NCBI GenBank assembly: GCA_907165135.1
Contig: OU015566.1
Location: 1,986,501 to 2,050,500, forward strand
From: Oikopleura dioica
Lineage: Eukaryota > Chordata > Appendicularia > Copelata > Oikopleuridae
Reading direction: 5' to 3'
DNA: 64,000 nt
Below the pieces are notes generated by a model. The model was not told the DNA's origin. It ran no database searches and worked only from the letters and a program-made list of their open reading frames with translations. Each line of letters begins with the position of its first letter. Within the stretch, counting starts at the first letter, position 1. This document shows positions 33,218 to 44,143 of the stretch, in pieces. Position numbers and translations under genes: made by a program.

Positions 33218-34488
33218 ATGAAGCTCTTTACGATGATATCTGCCTCTCAAGCTGGTAAGATTCAAAAATTTGATGAAAAATTTGAAAAAAATTTAACACC
33301 TTGCTATACCCTTAAGAATAGCTGACCCTCATCTCTAGCTCTGACGTCATACAAAGCCGCAGATGGCGTTGTCCGAGACATCACCGAGGGCTGCCCTCAA
33401 ATGTGGCCTCACAACAAGGATTTGAACACAAACATCCCTGCTTGGTACCGTCAGTGCCCTCCCCTTGACTTGTGCTACCCCAACGCAGCGTACAACCGAT
33501 TCGATTCGCCAAATGCTAGATGCAAGGATTCAAGCGGAAATAAGGTCAACTTAGAGTCCTGCTGCTCGGATGGCCACAATAAGTTTTCGACTTGCTACAG
33601 GAAGATGTTTGAAAAAAACCCTTTTTTTAATAAGAAGGGTTTATTTTTCAATCTCTTGTGAGCGCCTGTGCTGCTGGCTTTGCTTCGAATCTTGATGGAA
33701 AAGACAAAGTTGAGTACATTTGCAGATGCAATCAAAACAAAGGCTGTTTCTGGCAACTCCAAGGAAATGGACTCAATGATTTGACATGCAATGAGTGCAA
33801 TGGTGTCCGAAGAATCGACTGGAATACATCCGGAAAGAAGCAGGCCGACTTTTTGGGCATGAAGGAATCGCTTCAAATTTTCACCGATTTTCCCCGAGAA
33901 GTAATTTTTGAAGCTAGAAAATAGGTGCCCAAGGCGTGGATGGAAAGATCTTGTCCGCTGGTTGGATTCACAAAGATGTCGAAAACACCAACGATTACTT
34001 CATTTTGATTTCTCTTCAAGGAATTCAGCTCCAGGCGGAAAACGTCATGGTCTGGAACTACGATCTCGAGGGAGTTTACTCGGAAGGATTCGGCGCGAAT
34101 CAGTGGTATACTTTTGCCAACACGATTATTGTTTTGAAGCCAAATGCTGATTCACCACAGGTTTGCAAAATTGATTTTCCGAGAAAGAAGTAATGAAACT
34201 TTTCAGGGGCCATTTACAACTGGAGAAGTCACAAACATCCTGATTGGACTTGAAAACATCAACGACTCTATGTGGACTCAGGTACATTGAGATAATCCGG
34301 AGAACCGGATATGATCTTATTTTCAGGACAATATCGACAATAAAATCGTCGAATATTTTGTCGGTTACGTATCTGGTTCTGCTTTCCAAGGCGTCCCTTA
34401 TGTTTTTGACTGCATCAACTCGCACTTTGGTTCTGACCCGAGAAACAATGATCAATCTCTTACTGATTTTCTTCCAACTACTCTCTGA
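33218..34488 (+). CDS. secreted Cys-rich protein, unknown family
   Basis: Starts MKLFTMISASQA, a short signal peptide, then a Cys-rich first half (ITEGCPQMW, QCPPLDLCYP, ESCCSDGHN, CRCNQNKGCFWQL, CNECNG) and a second half without Cys until near the end, resembling a beta-sandwich (WNYDLEGVYSEGFGANQWY). Exons at about 33218, 33340, 33663, about 33927, about 34207, 34328 to the stop at 34488. The intron at 33601-33662 is GA-AG and contains an AAACCCTT/AAGGGTTT hairpin; the junction near 33900-33925 is uncertain. AATAAA follows the stop at about 34492. Likely an epithelial secretory product; no homologue recognised. Confidence 0.65.
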
Positions 34489-34653
34489 GCAAATAAATGA
34501 TGGAAAAAGAAATAAAGGAAGTTATGCTTTTCAAATTTATTTCAAGATCAAGGATAAAAATTTTTCGCTAAAAACTTAAATTATGAAGGCAAATCAGTAA
34601 GATAAATTGCTACAAATAAAGGAAAATCGGAACATGGGGATAATAAGATTTGA

Positions 34654-35588
34654 TCAGAAAGAAGAGTGGTCTTCAAAAATTTTGATGACTTCGTTCATTT
34701 CAAATTGTTTTCGGCAGCTTGGGCAGATTTTCGGATTCAGCTGGCTCAAGCATTGGTAGCAGAAAGAATGCCCGCATTTCGAAATGCAAGACTGACGATG
34801 AAGATTTTTATCGAAGGCGCAGAAGCAGACTTTGCAAGAAAAGTCATCAGCTTCTTCTGAAAAATAAATAAGTCATAAAAGTTGGGATTATTGCCATGGT
34901 TTGATGAAAGTTGCGTTTTTTCTTGAAGTTTTTTCTTTCTTTCAGCCAGAGATTTCAGATCTTTTTCAATGTCAGCTTCTTGTTTTATCAAATCTTTCTC
35001 TTGCTGCTGAAGACTTTTGATTGTCTCGACGACATCAGCCCTCGTTATTTTCAAAGAGTTCAGCTTCTCAGTTTTCGTTTTCTCTTCTTCGATTATTTTG
35101 TTGTAATTTTGTCTCACTGACTGCAATTCGTGCTCTTTTAATTTGAGTTTTTGCTCAAAATCATCATGAAGATTAGTAGCTGAAGGATCTGATTTTCGGT
35201 CAATCTGTTGAGATCTACTTTTTTCGCTGCAATTTTGGTAATGATGGAAAAACTGGTTAAATGAAAGTCGCGCATTGCAACTCTTATAGAAACACTTGAA
35301 TGACACCAGGGCCAGAGTAGCTTTTTTATTTCTGCATCGACATGATGCGTAATGTTTCAAGAGCGGTGTATGTGATGGACCACAAACACTGCAATAGTAT
35401 TTAAAGTCTTTCATGCAGCCAAAATAATAAACATCTTCAGAAAAAACGCTAGAATACTTGATTATTTTCTTAAAAAACGAAGTTTCTTACGCGCAAATTG
35501 TACAAGCCCTCATTAACTCTCCTTCCAACAGAAAACTTGATGGAATTCGTCGTCTTTCAAAATCAAAATCGCCTGCCGGTCCTGGCAT
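34654..35588 (-). CDS. RING E3 ligase with N-terminal zinc-finger region and coiled coil
   Basis: Exons 35588-35491, 35448-34895 and 34856-34654; 284 residues. The N-terminal 95 residues hold Cys/His pairs (CTIC, YCSVC, HYASCRC, CFYKSC, HHYQNC) like TRAF-type fingers. Residues about 110-205 are coiled coil. The C-terminus is a RING finger from Cys224: C-K-V-C...C.-GHSFCYQC...CPSC, all zinc ligands present. Predicted cytosolic ubiquitin ligase; the RING at the C-terminus with fingers at the N-terminus is the reverse of TRAF order. The second intron (34857-34894, 38 bp) is GC-AG. The region just upstream of its ATG is the start of the duplicated block at 35596. Confidence 0.8.
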
Positions 35589-35595
35589 TCTCTTT

Positions 35596-35883
35596 GCACT
35601 GTGAAAAAAAGAGGTCCAGAGCGCGAAAATTTAAACTTATTAAAACGCAGAAATAGTTTGCTCAAGCAAGCTCAGACTCAAACAAAACCATATTTATTTT
35701 TCACAGAAAATGTTGCAGATTTATTTTTCCGTCAAACCTTGTTGGCAAAAAAATCTTCGATTTCCTGTCTCACCCGATCCATTTCTTTCTTCGCCTCTTT
35801 CATAGCTTCAACAGCAGCCGGTGATCTTTGTTGAAAAAGCTCCTGAATAGTGCACGGATTTTCATTTGCAGAATCCGAAGAAT
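35596..35883. repeat. duplicated block X, copy 1
   Basis: 288 bp, one mismatch against 36096-36383, exactly 500 bp apart in direct orientation. It carries an extra copy of the final exon of the gene at 36232-36698, lacking that gene's upstream exons. Confidence 0.95.
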
Positions 35884-36096
35884 ACGAGGGAGAAAACTGA
35901 TCTTCATGAAAAGATTTATCAGTTTTATACTAAAAGGAATGGTTCAAAATATTTTCTCTTTTCAGCTCATTTTCCTCTTTGAACCAAGAAAAAGAGGCTT
36001 TCAAGTCCGCTTCCTAATCGGTTCCTCCGATTCTCCAGAAACCACCTATCCCCATCGCTTCAGAGAAAACTACATCATCGGCGAATTTGAAGATCG
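35884..36096. repeat. block Y copied from the downstream GT31 gene
   Basis: 213 bp apparently identical to 38023-38235, part of the glycosyltransferase gene at 37739-38904, in the same orientation. It sits precisely between the two copies of block X. Confidence 0.95.
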
Positions 36097-36383
36097 CACT
36101 GTGAAAAAAAGAGGTCCAGAGCGCGAAAATTTAAACTTATTAAAACGCAGAAATAGTTTGCTCAAGCAAGCTCAGACTCAAACAAAACCATATTTATTTT
36201 TCACAGAAAATGTTGCAGATTTATTTTTCTGTCAAACCTTGTTGGCAAAAAAATCTTCGATTTCCTGTCTCACCCGATCCATTTCTTTCTTCGCCTCTTT
36301 CATAGCTTCAACAGCAGCCGGTGATCTTTGTTGAAAAAGCTCCTGAATAGTGCACGGATTTTCATTTGCAGAATCCGAAGAAT
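36096..36383. repeat. duplicated block X, copy 2 (native context)
   Basis: Same sequence as 35596-35883. This copy is continuous with the upstream exons of the minus-strand gene at 36232-36698 and so is probably the original. Confidence 0.9.
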
Positions 36384-36698
36384 CGATCTAAAAACTTCTT
36401 TTGCACCTAAAACAAATAAGAAAATAGTCACCTGTGAAACTGATTTCTGAACGATTCCCCAATGTTCCTTCACCTTTCCCATCCAATCTTTCGCCCCAGC
36501 CTGATCTTTGATTTCTAGCGCCAGGGCTTCAATCAATTGTGAAACTTGCCCAGTCTTGAAGACAAAACTCGCGAAGGAGTCTCCATAAGTTTTATCAGAA
36601 ACAAGATCAATAAGCTCTCCCATCAAATCTGTTGCATCTTCAAGTTTCGACTAAAAATAATATTCAAAAAGGATGAAAAAGAGTCTTTTTACCATCAT
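36232..36698 (-). CDS. 126-aa helical/coiled-coil protein, unknown
   Basis: Exons 36698-36693 (two Met codons), 36650-36432 and 36387-36232 join in phase with 42-44-bp introns. All-helical appearance: LEDATDLMGELIDLVSDK, QLIEALALEIKDQAG, and a C-terminal coiled coil ending DFFANKV. No signal or TM segment. AATAAA lies just past the stop on this strand. Its last exon is inside the duplicated block X, so a second, orphan copy of that exon exists at 35732-35883. It is on the same strand as the RING gene and upstream of it. No family recognised. Confidence 0.6.
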
Positions 36699-37738
36699 GA
36701 AAAGTCTATTTATTTTAAAAGTATATCTCGAGTGCATAAATTGAGGAGTCTCGTTGCTTAGTTTTTTTTTACTCAGGAAATGATCTCACTCATTTATACT
36801 GAAATATCGAAAAATGCAAAAGAAAGAAAAGCAATTTCCGATTTTTTTTAATGAAATTTTTTTTAAAAATTATGAACAATAAGGGTATCACAACCTTAAG
36901 TTCCATTTCAGACATGAAGAAAACAGTTTTCATTTTGAAAAATCAACTAATTCGAGAAGAGGGTTCCCTTTTTCTTGGGTTGACCCCACTCAATAATGCA
37001 AATGTAGAAGTAAAACGAAGTTAAAGTTGAAATGGATAATCCCGTTTTCCTTCACTCGACAAAGCAAAAAGCCCCGCGGCGGGCCTTATTGGGCTGACTA
37101 ATTTTTTATCACCAACATCTCGTTTTTTTTCATTCTCAGCTGCGTTTTTCCCACCATCTTGAAGATTTTTTTAAGAAAACGCAAGATTATTGTAAAATAA
37201 AAGAGATTTTTCAAGAGTTATTTTTAAAATTTCCCTGCTCCAATAAATTTTTGAACAAGTCGAGAAAATTTAAGAGGCTGTTAAAATTGAATAAAAAGAG
37301 AGAAAAAAAAATTCAAAATTTGCCGCAGAAATAGAGAGCTAAGACAAGTGTTGGTATAATCCTTGAAACAAAGAAGCGACCTTTTCGGCTGGCGCAAGAA
37401 GATGAGGAAAAGCGCATTTTACGAGAGAGAAAAATGTTCAATTTAAAAGGTTTGTTTTACGGAAAGAATAATTTTTGCCTCTCCACCTCTCATCGTGCAT
37501 TTGACCGCGAGAGTCAAATATTTGTTTTCGAATTTTTTTTTTGAGAAAATTTTCTTATTTTCTAACTTATTCAATTTTGCAAAGAAGAAATTAAAAATTC
37601 AACTCAAATTGAGTCGAATTTCGATTTTAAGTCAATAATCGGCGAAATCATTATTATTTTTTTATTTCCGTCGAGAAAAAAAATCAAGATGTAATCGCTT
37701 TTTTCTCTTTTTCAAGAAGAAAATTGAAAATTTAAGAA
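36699..37738. other. 1-kb intergenic region, no gene recognised
   Basis: AT-rich. Contains a short GC block (CCCCGCGGCGGGCC at about 37070) and poly-T/poly-A runs. No splice-consistent coding model or RNA gene recognised. The 3' part is the likely promoter of the glycosyltransferase gene. Confidence 0.35.
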
Positions 37739-38904
37739 ATGAGAAAATACAATACGAAGAAAAATCGAAGTCTTCTGATTGCACTTTTCACATCATTCTT
37801 CCTCGTTCATTTTTCTGTTAATGTCTTCAAGGTAAGTCTCCTCTACCATTTCCGGAAATCATATTAACTCAGGTCCATTGCTACACAGGAACAGATTCGT
37901 TTGGCTGCCCGCAATATGGTGTTCCAGAGAAATTTATGGAGCTGTGGAAGGGAGAAAAGAAGAATATCCTCAAATCATATACTTGTCCGCCACATGGAAT
38001 GGATACTATTCTCGTGACAACAACGAGGGAGAAAACTGATCTTCATGAAAAGATTTATCAGTTTTATACTAAAAGGAATGGTTCAAAATATTTTCTCTTT
38101 TCAGCTCATTTTCCTCTTTGAACCAAGAAAAAGAGGCTTTCAAGTCCGCTTCCTAATCGGTTCCTCCGATTCTCCAGAAACCACCTATCCCCATCGCTTC
38201 AGAGAAAACTACATCATCGGCGAATTTGAAGATCGGTACGAAAATCTTCACTTCAAAACCTTTTCCGCATATCAGTTCGTGTTCTTCTGCTATCTTCAAA
38301 ACGCCAATATCATCTTTTTGGATGATGATACATTTTTCGATCCTTTTGAGAAGATTGCCTATGCGCCGATAACTTGTGGTCATCAAAGGTAAACTCTTCA
38401 TCAAATAAACCAATCAAATGCCGCTATTGGTTTTATAAGCCAATCAGAGTCCACTTTTGGCTCTGGCTCTCGCCAGCCAATCAGAGACCGCTATGAGCCG
38501 TGGCTCTTGTCAGCCAATCAAAACCCCTCATTCCCCTCACTTCTAGATTCAAATCCGAAACGACCTGGAAAAAGCCATTCGGTAAATACCACCTCTCCAA
38601 CGAAGTCTGGCCCGACGACTATCGCTATCCCACTTACTGTGGCGGTCCTTGTACAATCGTTTCCGCAGCTACGGCGGAAAAACTCTACCACGTCGCCAGT
38701 GAGATTGAACTTGCTGACTTCAATGTAAGCCCTTCTTTCCCTTCCCTTCTATTCTTCCTCTAGATGGAGGATGTTCTCTTTACAGGAGTCTACAGGTCAT
38801 TCGCCAACATTCCCGAGCCAGCTGAAAATCGAAAACTCTGCCAACATTATTCAGGCGATTATAATGCTCTTATCAGTAAATATGATTCTTACCTGAATAT
38901 TTAA
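37739..38904 (+). CDS. GT31-like beta-1,3-glycosyltransferase
   Basis: Type II membrane protein: basic start MRKYNTKKNRS, signal anchor (LLIALFTSFFLVHF), then a GT31 domain: FQVRFLIGSS, ENLHFKTFSAYQF, the DxD-type FLDDDTFFDP, YPTYCGGPC (variant of YP.YCSG) and EDVLFTGVY. Exons start at 37739, 37873, about 38106, about 38548, 38764 and end 38904. The junction around 38048-38105 needs a GA-AG intron or other unusual donor. Predicted Golgi enzyme adding Gal or GlcNAc. It lacks the Cys-rich stem module of the paralogue at 12090-14102. A 213-bp piece of this gene was copied to 35884-36096. Confidence 0.75.
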
Positions 38905-39362
38905 TAAAATTCAAACTTTTCTTCAATAAAATTCGAAACAAAATTTTTTTTAATAATTGTTTTATTTATAAAGAAAAGATATATTTACAGTAAAAAGACA
39001 GAACGACAGTATTTCATAATATTCGTTTTGAATTTCAGATTACTGTCCTTTCAAATCTAGCATCGAGCAAAGTCGCTTTCCGCTGAAATAACCACTTTCA
39101 GGCACTTTTTTTAGACACAGGTTATTTTCAACAGAAAGGTAGAAAAAAGAATCACAAAAGGAGAAAAGACCAAAATTTCTCTTCAATCCCATTTTGAGCA
39201 TCACGTGAGACAAAAATTAAGAAAAGGGATGAGGGAAATTTAAAAGTCTTGAAGACATTTTATCACAATTTTGAACAAGTTTTTTACAATAAAATTAAAT
39301 AAAATTTAAATATAAAGCCTAATAAAGCTTTTTGATTGGTTGCTGGACTTGAGGGCGATTTC
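38905..39362. other. intergenic between convergent genes
   Basis: AATAAA signals lie just after the GT31 stop. A small cluster of ATTGG motifs is near 39335-39370. Nothing coding. Confidence 0.4.
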
Positions 39363-42300
39363 TTATTGGCAGAAGACGTGGAATCGCTTGGGCCACCATT
39401 TTCCCTTTTTCGGGTTGCAGGTGATTTTATCATGAGTTGGCTTAAAATTTTAATGAATAAAAATTAAAATAATTATTAGAAAAAAAATTTTTTGATAAAA
39501 ATTCAATGAAAAAAAAGCTCGAAAATTCCATCGAAAATTTTTTTTTTGAGAAAGAGTACCTTGAGATCGTCGTTTGGGCAGAAAAAGTAGCATTCCATTC
39601 CCTCGCAAAAATAATCCACTGGATCGGACGTTCTAATAGGCATATATCCACATGTCTCCTCAGCTTCTGATCCAACGTGTCGCATCGCTAAAATATCAAA
39701 TCAAAAACATAGATAACCCGCCCCAGCTGGTTCAAAACTCAAAAATTGAACATGCTTCCAAAAACCGCAAAATGAACACGACTCTTCTAACTCTCTTTCT
39801 ATTGCGTCATTTGAAATTCTCCTTGATTTTACCTTGGGAATTTTGCTTCACGACGCATTTGACTTTTGCCTTCTTTGGCATTGTCTTCTTTTTCTTTCCT
39901 TGGACCCTGCAGGAGATCTTGTCGAGAGTGGGCCTCATGTTTTCATCAATGCACTATGAGAAAAGTGAGGAAATAAGAACGAGATGAAAATTTACCGAAA
40001 GCTGGCAGACATCATTTTTGCAGTCGACAGACAGAGCTGATGTATCAAGTCGGAATTTTTTGACGATGTTTCCACATTGCGTCATCGCATTTCCTAAAGA
40101 AATCTCATTTAAAAAATCCTCTTTTTTATTTGCTCTTCTTACCAGAATTTAGTTCTGCAGCAACATCAGGAGAAGGATTCGAGTTGAAGCCCCCGGAAGA
40201 GCTTTGAACTGGTGGCTCGCTTGGTTCATCTCCGATACAGTGGATCGTTTTCTTGGAAAAGATGTGAGAAAGGAGATGAGGAGTGGTGGAGTACCTTGAC
40301 TTTCTTTGGCGCGAATTTTCTTTTCTTCAAATTGCAAATAGCTTTGGCGAAAGAAGGTCTCATTCCATCCGGGCACTTGAAATCACATTGGCTGCTGTGG
40401 CAAGAGACGAGGACGTTTTTCGCGATTTTGAAGCCTTTCTTAGTCGGATCGCCTGAGAGCAAAAATGGTAAGGGGAGAGATAGAAATGGTGGTCTTACCG
40501 CATCGGGGGTGAATGGTGCTGGTTCCAGATGGAATTGTTGGCTTGGGAGATTTTGGTGGAGCTTCTGTTGCTGGGGGATTGTTTTGGAGTTCTGCGAAAG
40601 TTTGGTCGTTTGGATTGACGGTTTTTCGGATCTGAGACTGTTAAAAATTTTCCGGAAGAGAGAACTTACCCAGTCGATGTATGAGGAAGTTCTAGTGTAA
40701 ACGCCATAGAGTCCAACACGCGCACAACCGATTCCCCAAGAAACGACTCCTCGAAGAACTGGCTGGTCGTTTTCGACGCAGATCATTGGTCCGCCGGAAT
40801 CGCCCTGGCAGGCGTCGATTCCTCCTTCAGCATAGCCGGCACACATCATTTCGTCTTCATGGACTTTGTTTCGGGCATAGGCGGCATCGCAGACTTTATT
40901 TGGGATAATTGGTACCTAGAGAAAGGGTTAACAAAAATTAAAAGCAATGAAAAATTGACAATTTTCGACCAAATTTTTGGTCAAATTTTGGACAAATCAA
41001 ATTTTAGAAAAGAAAATTTTCGCATTCTGTCGATTTGAGCCTATTTTTATTTTTTTTTTAATAATTTTCATAAAAAATTAAATTCCGAAAAATTGGTCAA
41101 GTTCAAAATGAGATTACAAGAATTAAATTTTTTTTTGTCAAAAGGGAAATTGTTCTTGAAGAGTCAAAACCGAAATCGACAAATTCGGAAAATCAGATAA
41201 GATGATGTTTGCGTAATGTGAGCGATGTCCGTCTGCGGTCGGCCTATTTCTAACCCTTATTTTAACAAAGGTGAAAATTGTGAAATTTCAAAGTGAACCT
41301 GTGTCTCTTGGAGGATTCGAGCCGTTCCTTCCGTCTCTCCAACCCGTCCCCAACCGGCGACATAGCAAAGTGGTCCTTCGCCCAATTTCACCTGATCGAT
41401 TCGAGAGTTCTTTTCGGGCAGGCAGACTGGCTGGGCGTGCACTAGAATTTCACATTAGTTTATTTTCCAAGATTAACAAATCGATGTCTTTGTTTGAAGC
41501 TCAAGATTGTCATTTTTCTAATAATTGGGTTTTCCGCCAATCAGGATGCTTCCCGCGCATTTCAAAAAGAGATTTTGGGGTCAAATATTTGAAAGTGATA
41601 TTGACAATTTTGGAAAGGAAAATTTTTGGAAAAAACTTTCTGAAAATTATGAATTAAAAAATCCTTACTGTTAAATTCAATCGGCTTCTTCAACTTGAGC
41701 AAGCAGATGTCGTTGAGTAGAGTCGCCGGGACGAACTTAGGGTGGATGACCACTTTATCCACTTGAATTGTTTCTGCATTTTTGTCGATGCCAGCCCGGT
41801 CATACTCAGAAACGGTGACGTCCAGAAATCTCAAGTTGGACACTCGGCAGCTGAATAAAAAAACCCTTAGAAATCATCTTTTTGGAGAAAACTCACCAGT
41901 GGGCGGCAGTCATAATCCAGCTCGGACTAACGATTGATCCTCCGCAACCAATTCTAATTTTCACGATAAACGGCCATGCTTCTCGCTGAGCATCGTATCC
42001 TCCAACGATTCTCGAGTCGACGACTCCTCTCACCAACGGATTGTTGCACCTTAGTGGCTGTGGCATTCGATTTCCCAGGTCCAAGTCATCAACACTGAGG
42101 CCAGGCTCGGCAAAGTTTCGATCGACAGTTTCAGCGCCAAAAGTGTCTCGTCCTCCTTGATATTGACTGCTTGGTCGACGGGCTTGGAGGCCAGTGAAAT
42201 TTGACGGAGGAGTTATTTTGACGTAGCCGAGGCTTTTTTCCAAGTAGTTTGACGCTAGAATTTATTCATATTATTTTCGATTCTGTAAATTCGACTCGAA

Positions 42301-42484
42301 TTCTAGAGCAAATTATTTGGAATCATTTTCATAATTCTCGACTTCATTTTTGATTGGCCAATATCAAAAAGAATCGGATTTTATTGGATAAAAATTTCAT
42401 TTATAATTTTCAATTTCGAAATAATAAAAAAAAATTGATCATACCAGCATGCGACAAAGTCAAAAAAGGCAGCAAAAGCTTCAT
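39363..42484 (-). CDS. modular secreted trypsin-like protease with Cys-rich repeats
   Basis: Signal peptide [13 protein letters not shown] at 42484, a 95-residue propeptide, then trypsin domain from RIVGGYDA, His in MTAAHC (split by an intron near 41895), Asp in NDICLLKL, Ser in [10 protein letters not shown]. The Asp six residues before Ser predicts cleavage after Lys/Arg. After the protease: a Pro-rich linker, then three or more sushi-like Cys modules ([36 protein letters not shown]), ending at the stop 39363-39365. About 12 exons, nearly all GT-AG introns of 35-60 bp, with longer ones near 41000-41250 and 41450-41660. Same architecture as the gene at 25066-28284, so a small family. Extracellular. 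Confidence 0.85.
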
Positions 42485-42882
42485 TTCTTTCTCTCTCTTT
42501 TTATCCTTTCTCGTTGATTGGATTTTTTGATTCCTTCAGTAGTCGAAATTAAAAATTACTTCTTGAATGCAAGAATTGCAAGTTGAAAGAAATTCTTGAT
42601 GATTAGAGCACCCGCCGAGAAACCGGGAGATACGGCGCGCCGGACATAGAGGGCGCTAATGAGCGATACGGCGCCGATTTCATGATTTGACGAGGAAGAA
42701 AGGTGAGATAAGTGTGGTTTTATCGTTGTTTCAAACAGCTTGTTTATATTCGCGTTTCCATTTCTTATCATATCTTTCTATTCAGTCAATGACAAGTATA
42801 TTTTTCTGGCAAAATTGACAAATAAAGAGGCCTTTTCCAAAATAAACGATAGTTTCTAAGGTTTTGTTTAATTGAAAAATCA
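42485..42882. other. intergenic, promoter side of the protease
   Basis: Contains a GC-richer stretch at about 42600-42680. Open frames on the minus strand lack support. Confidence 0.35.
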
Positions 42883-43028
42883 GGGATGGCGTCAAGATCC
42901 GACAAAAAAATTCGGCAAATTTTGCGTGGGCGGCTCCTCGGCTTCTGATTAGCCGGGAAGCCTTGTTCAGGCTTCTGATTGGATGGAAATTTACATGCAA
43001 ATTTGTCAGGATTTTTTGTGGGCTCCCC
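42883..43028. mobile_element. GGGATGG-type MITE, copy 2
   Basis: Ends GGGATGGCGTCAAGATCCGA and ...GATTTTTTGTGGGCTCCCC; inner CTTCTGATT(A/G)G repeats match the copies at 47291 and 56049. Confidence 0.65.
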
Positions 43029-43075
43029 AAAATTATGATTCTCTTGAAACAAGAGTCTTGATCACAGCAACTAGA

Positions 43076-43354
43076 ATGATCGGAGCTCCAGAAGGATCGA
43101 GTCACGTTGATAAGTATCCACGAAAAAAGGACAGCGCTTGGCGAGACTCTAAACCAATTGACCTTGACGACACTATTTTTCTAGAGCTATCTCGACCTTT
43201 AGTTCGTGTACTCACACAAAGTCGCTCAAAGCGGCTCAGCGAAATGCCGCCTCAGAATCGATTCACTTTCTACTTCCGAAATATCCCCATCCACGAGATA
43301 CTATTTTGGCTTCAAAGGTTTCTAGAGCGCCGCGAGATTAGAACATCCGACTAA
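43076..43354 (+). CDS. hypothetical 92-aa protein
   Basis: Open frame from an ATG just after the MITE. Basic, with a C-terminal amphipathic stretch (IHEILFWLQRFLERREIR). No domain, promoter or poly(A) support; might be a relic. Confidence 0.25.
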   Translation: MIGAPEGSSHVDKYPRKKDSAWRDSKPIDLDDTIFLELSRPLVRVLTQSRSKRLSEMPPQNRFTFYFRNIPIHEILFWLQRFLERREIRTSD

Positions 43355-43474
43355 AAGTTCATCCCAGTTACTTCGCACCATCATAAAGTAAAAGAAATGC
43401 TGTTGATAAAGATTTATTTTGAATTTTAATTTCATTTTTTATTGAAAGGACAGTTGTTAGGAAGAAACTCAGAG

Positions 43475-43618
43475 AGGCCATAAGCGGTCAAACGCGGCCA
43501 TAAGCGGCCTTGAGCGGCCATAAGCGGCTATGAGCGGCCATAAGCGGCAGTAAGCGGCCATCAGCGGCCATAAGCGGGTATAAGCGGCAATAAGCGGCCA
43601 TAAGCGGCAAAAAGCGAT
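43475..43618. repeat. minisatellite, 10-11-bp CGGCCATAAG unit
   Basis: About 13 imperfect copies of GGCCATAAGC/GGCAATAAGC in direct tandem array. Non-coding. Confidence 0.9.
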
Positions 43619-43839
43619 CACTAAGAGCTACTAAGAGGCTTTGAAACATATGGAAATCAAATTATAAAATTTCAAATAAAAACATTTCGACATTTTTATC
43701 AGAAAATAATTTTGATGAAGACTTTTCGAAGAGATCGTTGGAGAATTCTTTTCTGCCTTCAGGGCAATTTTGCACCGCCAATTTAAGTGTAGCGCCAAAT
43801 TGCCAGTACCGCGTTTCCAACATAAAAAAGAAGCAGAGA

Positions 43840-43962
43840 ATGCAGCTGGACGAATTTATCGTTTACGACTTTATCAACTACCTTGGCAGTGGCTTGTTCT
43901 TCCTTATCATTGCTTATCACTATGTGATGGCAGCACCTGCTGACGAGCCCAAGCGGGACTAG
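43840..43962 (+). CDS. OST4: OST4, small subunit of oligosaccharyltransferase
   Basis: 40 residues, single exon: short N-terminus, one hydrophobic helix (NYLGSGLFFLIIAYHYVMAA) and a charged tail ending in PKRD. The pattern LG-x-L-F-L-x(3)-YHYV matches the conserved OST4 subunit, which spans the ER membrane and holds the catalytic STT3 subunit in the complex that N-glycosylates secretory proteins. Length is normal for OST4 (36-40). AATAAA lies about 20 bp past the stop. The ATG chosen is the one at the start of the conserved region; an upstream in-frame ATG at 43738 is not needed. Confidence 0.85.
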   Translation: MQLDEFIVYDFINYLGSGLFFLIIAYHYVMAAPADEPKRD

Positions 43963-44143
43963 AGTCATTCATTTCCTTCGAAAAAATAAAGAACGAAAAC
44001 GGAATTATTTTGATTTTGATTTATTAAAAAAAAGCTAAAAAGGAGCAGGAGGTATTTGTGTACTCAAGTATTTTGGCACATGAACAGTAATTTGACGTTT
44101 CTCAGTCAAATTTTCTTAAAAAAGACTTGGAAAAAGGTTCAAT

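Noticed and set aside
42556-42771. 71-codon minus-strand frame
   Set aside because: No splice, promoter or domain support.
43475-43618. possible CRISPR-like array
   Set aside because: Units are 10-11 bp, contiguous and without spacers; it is a minisatellite in a eukaryotic genome.
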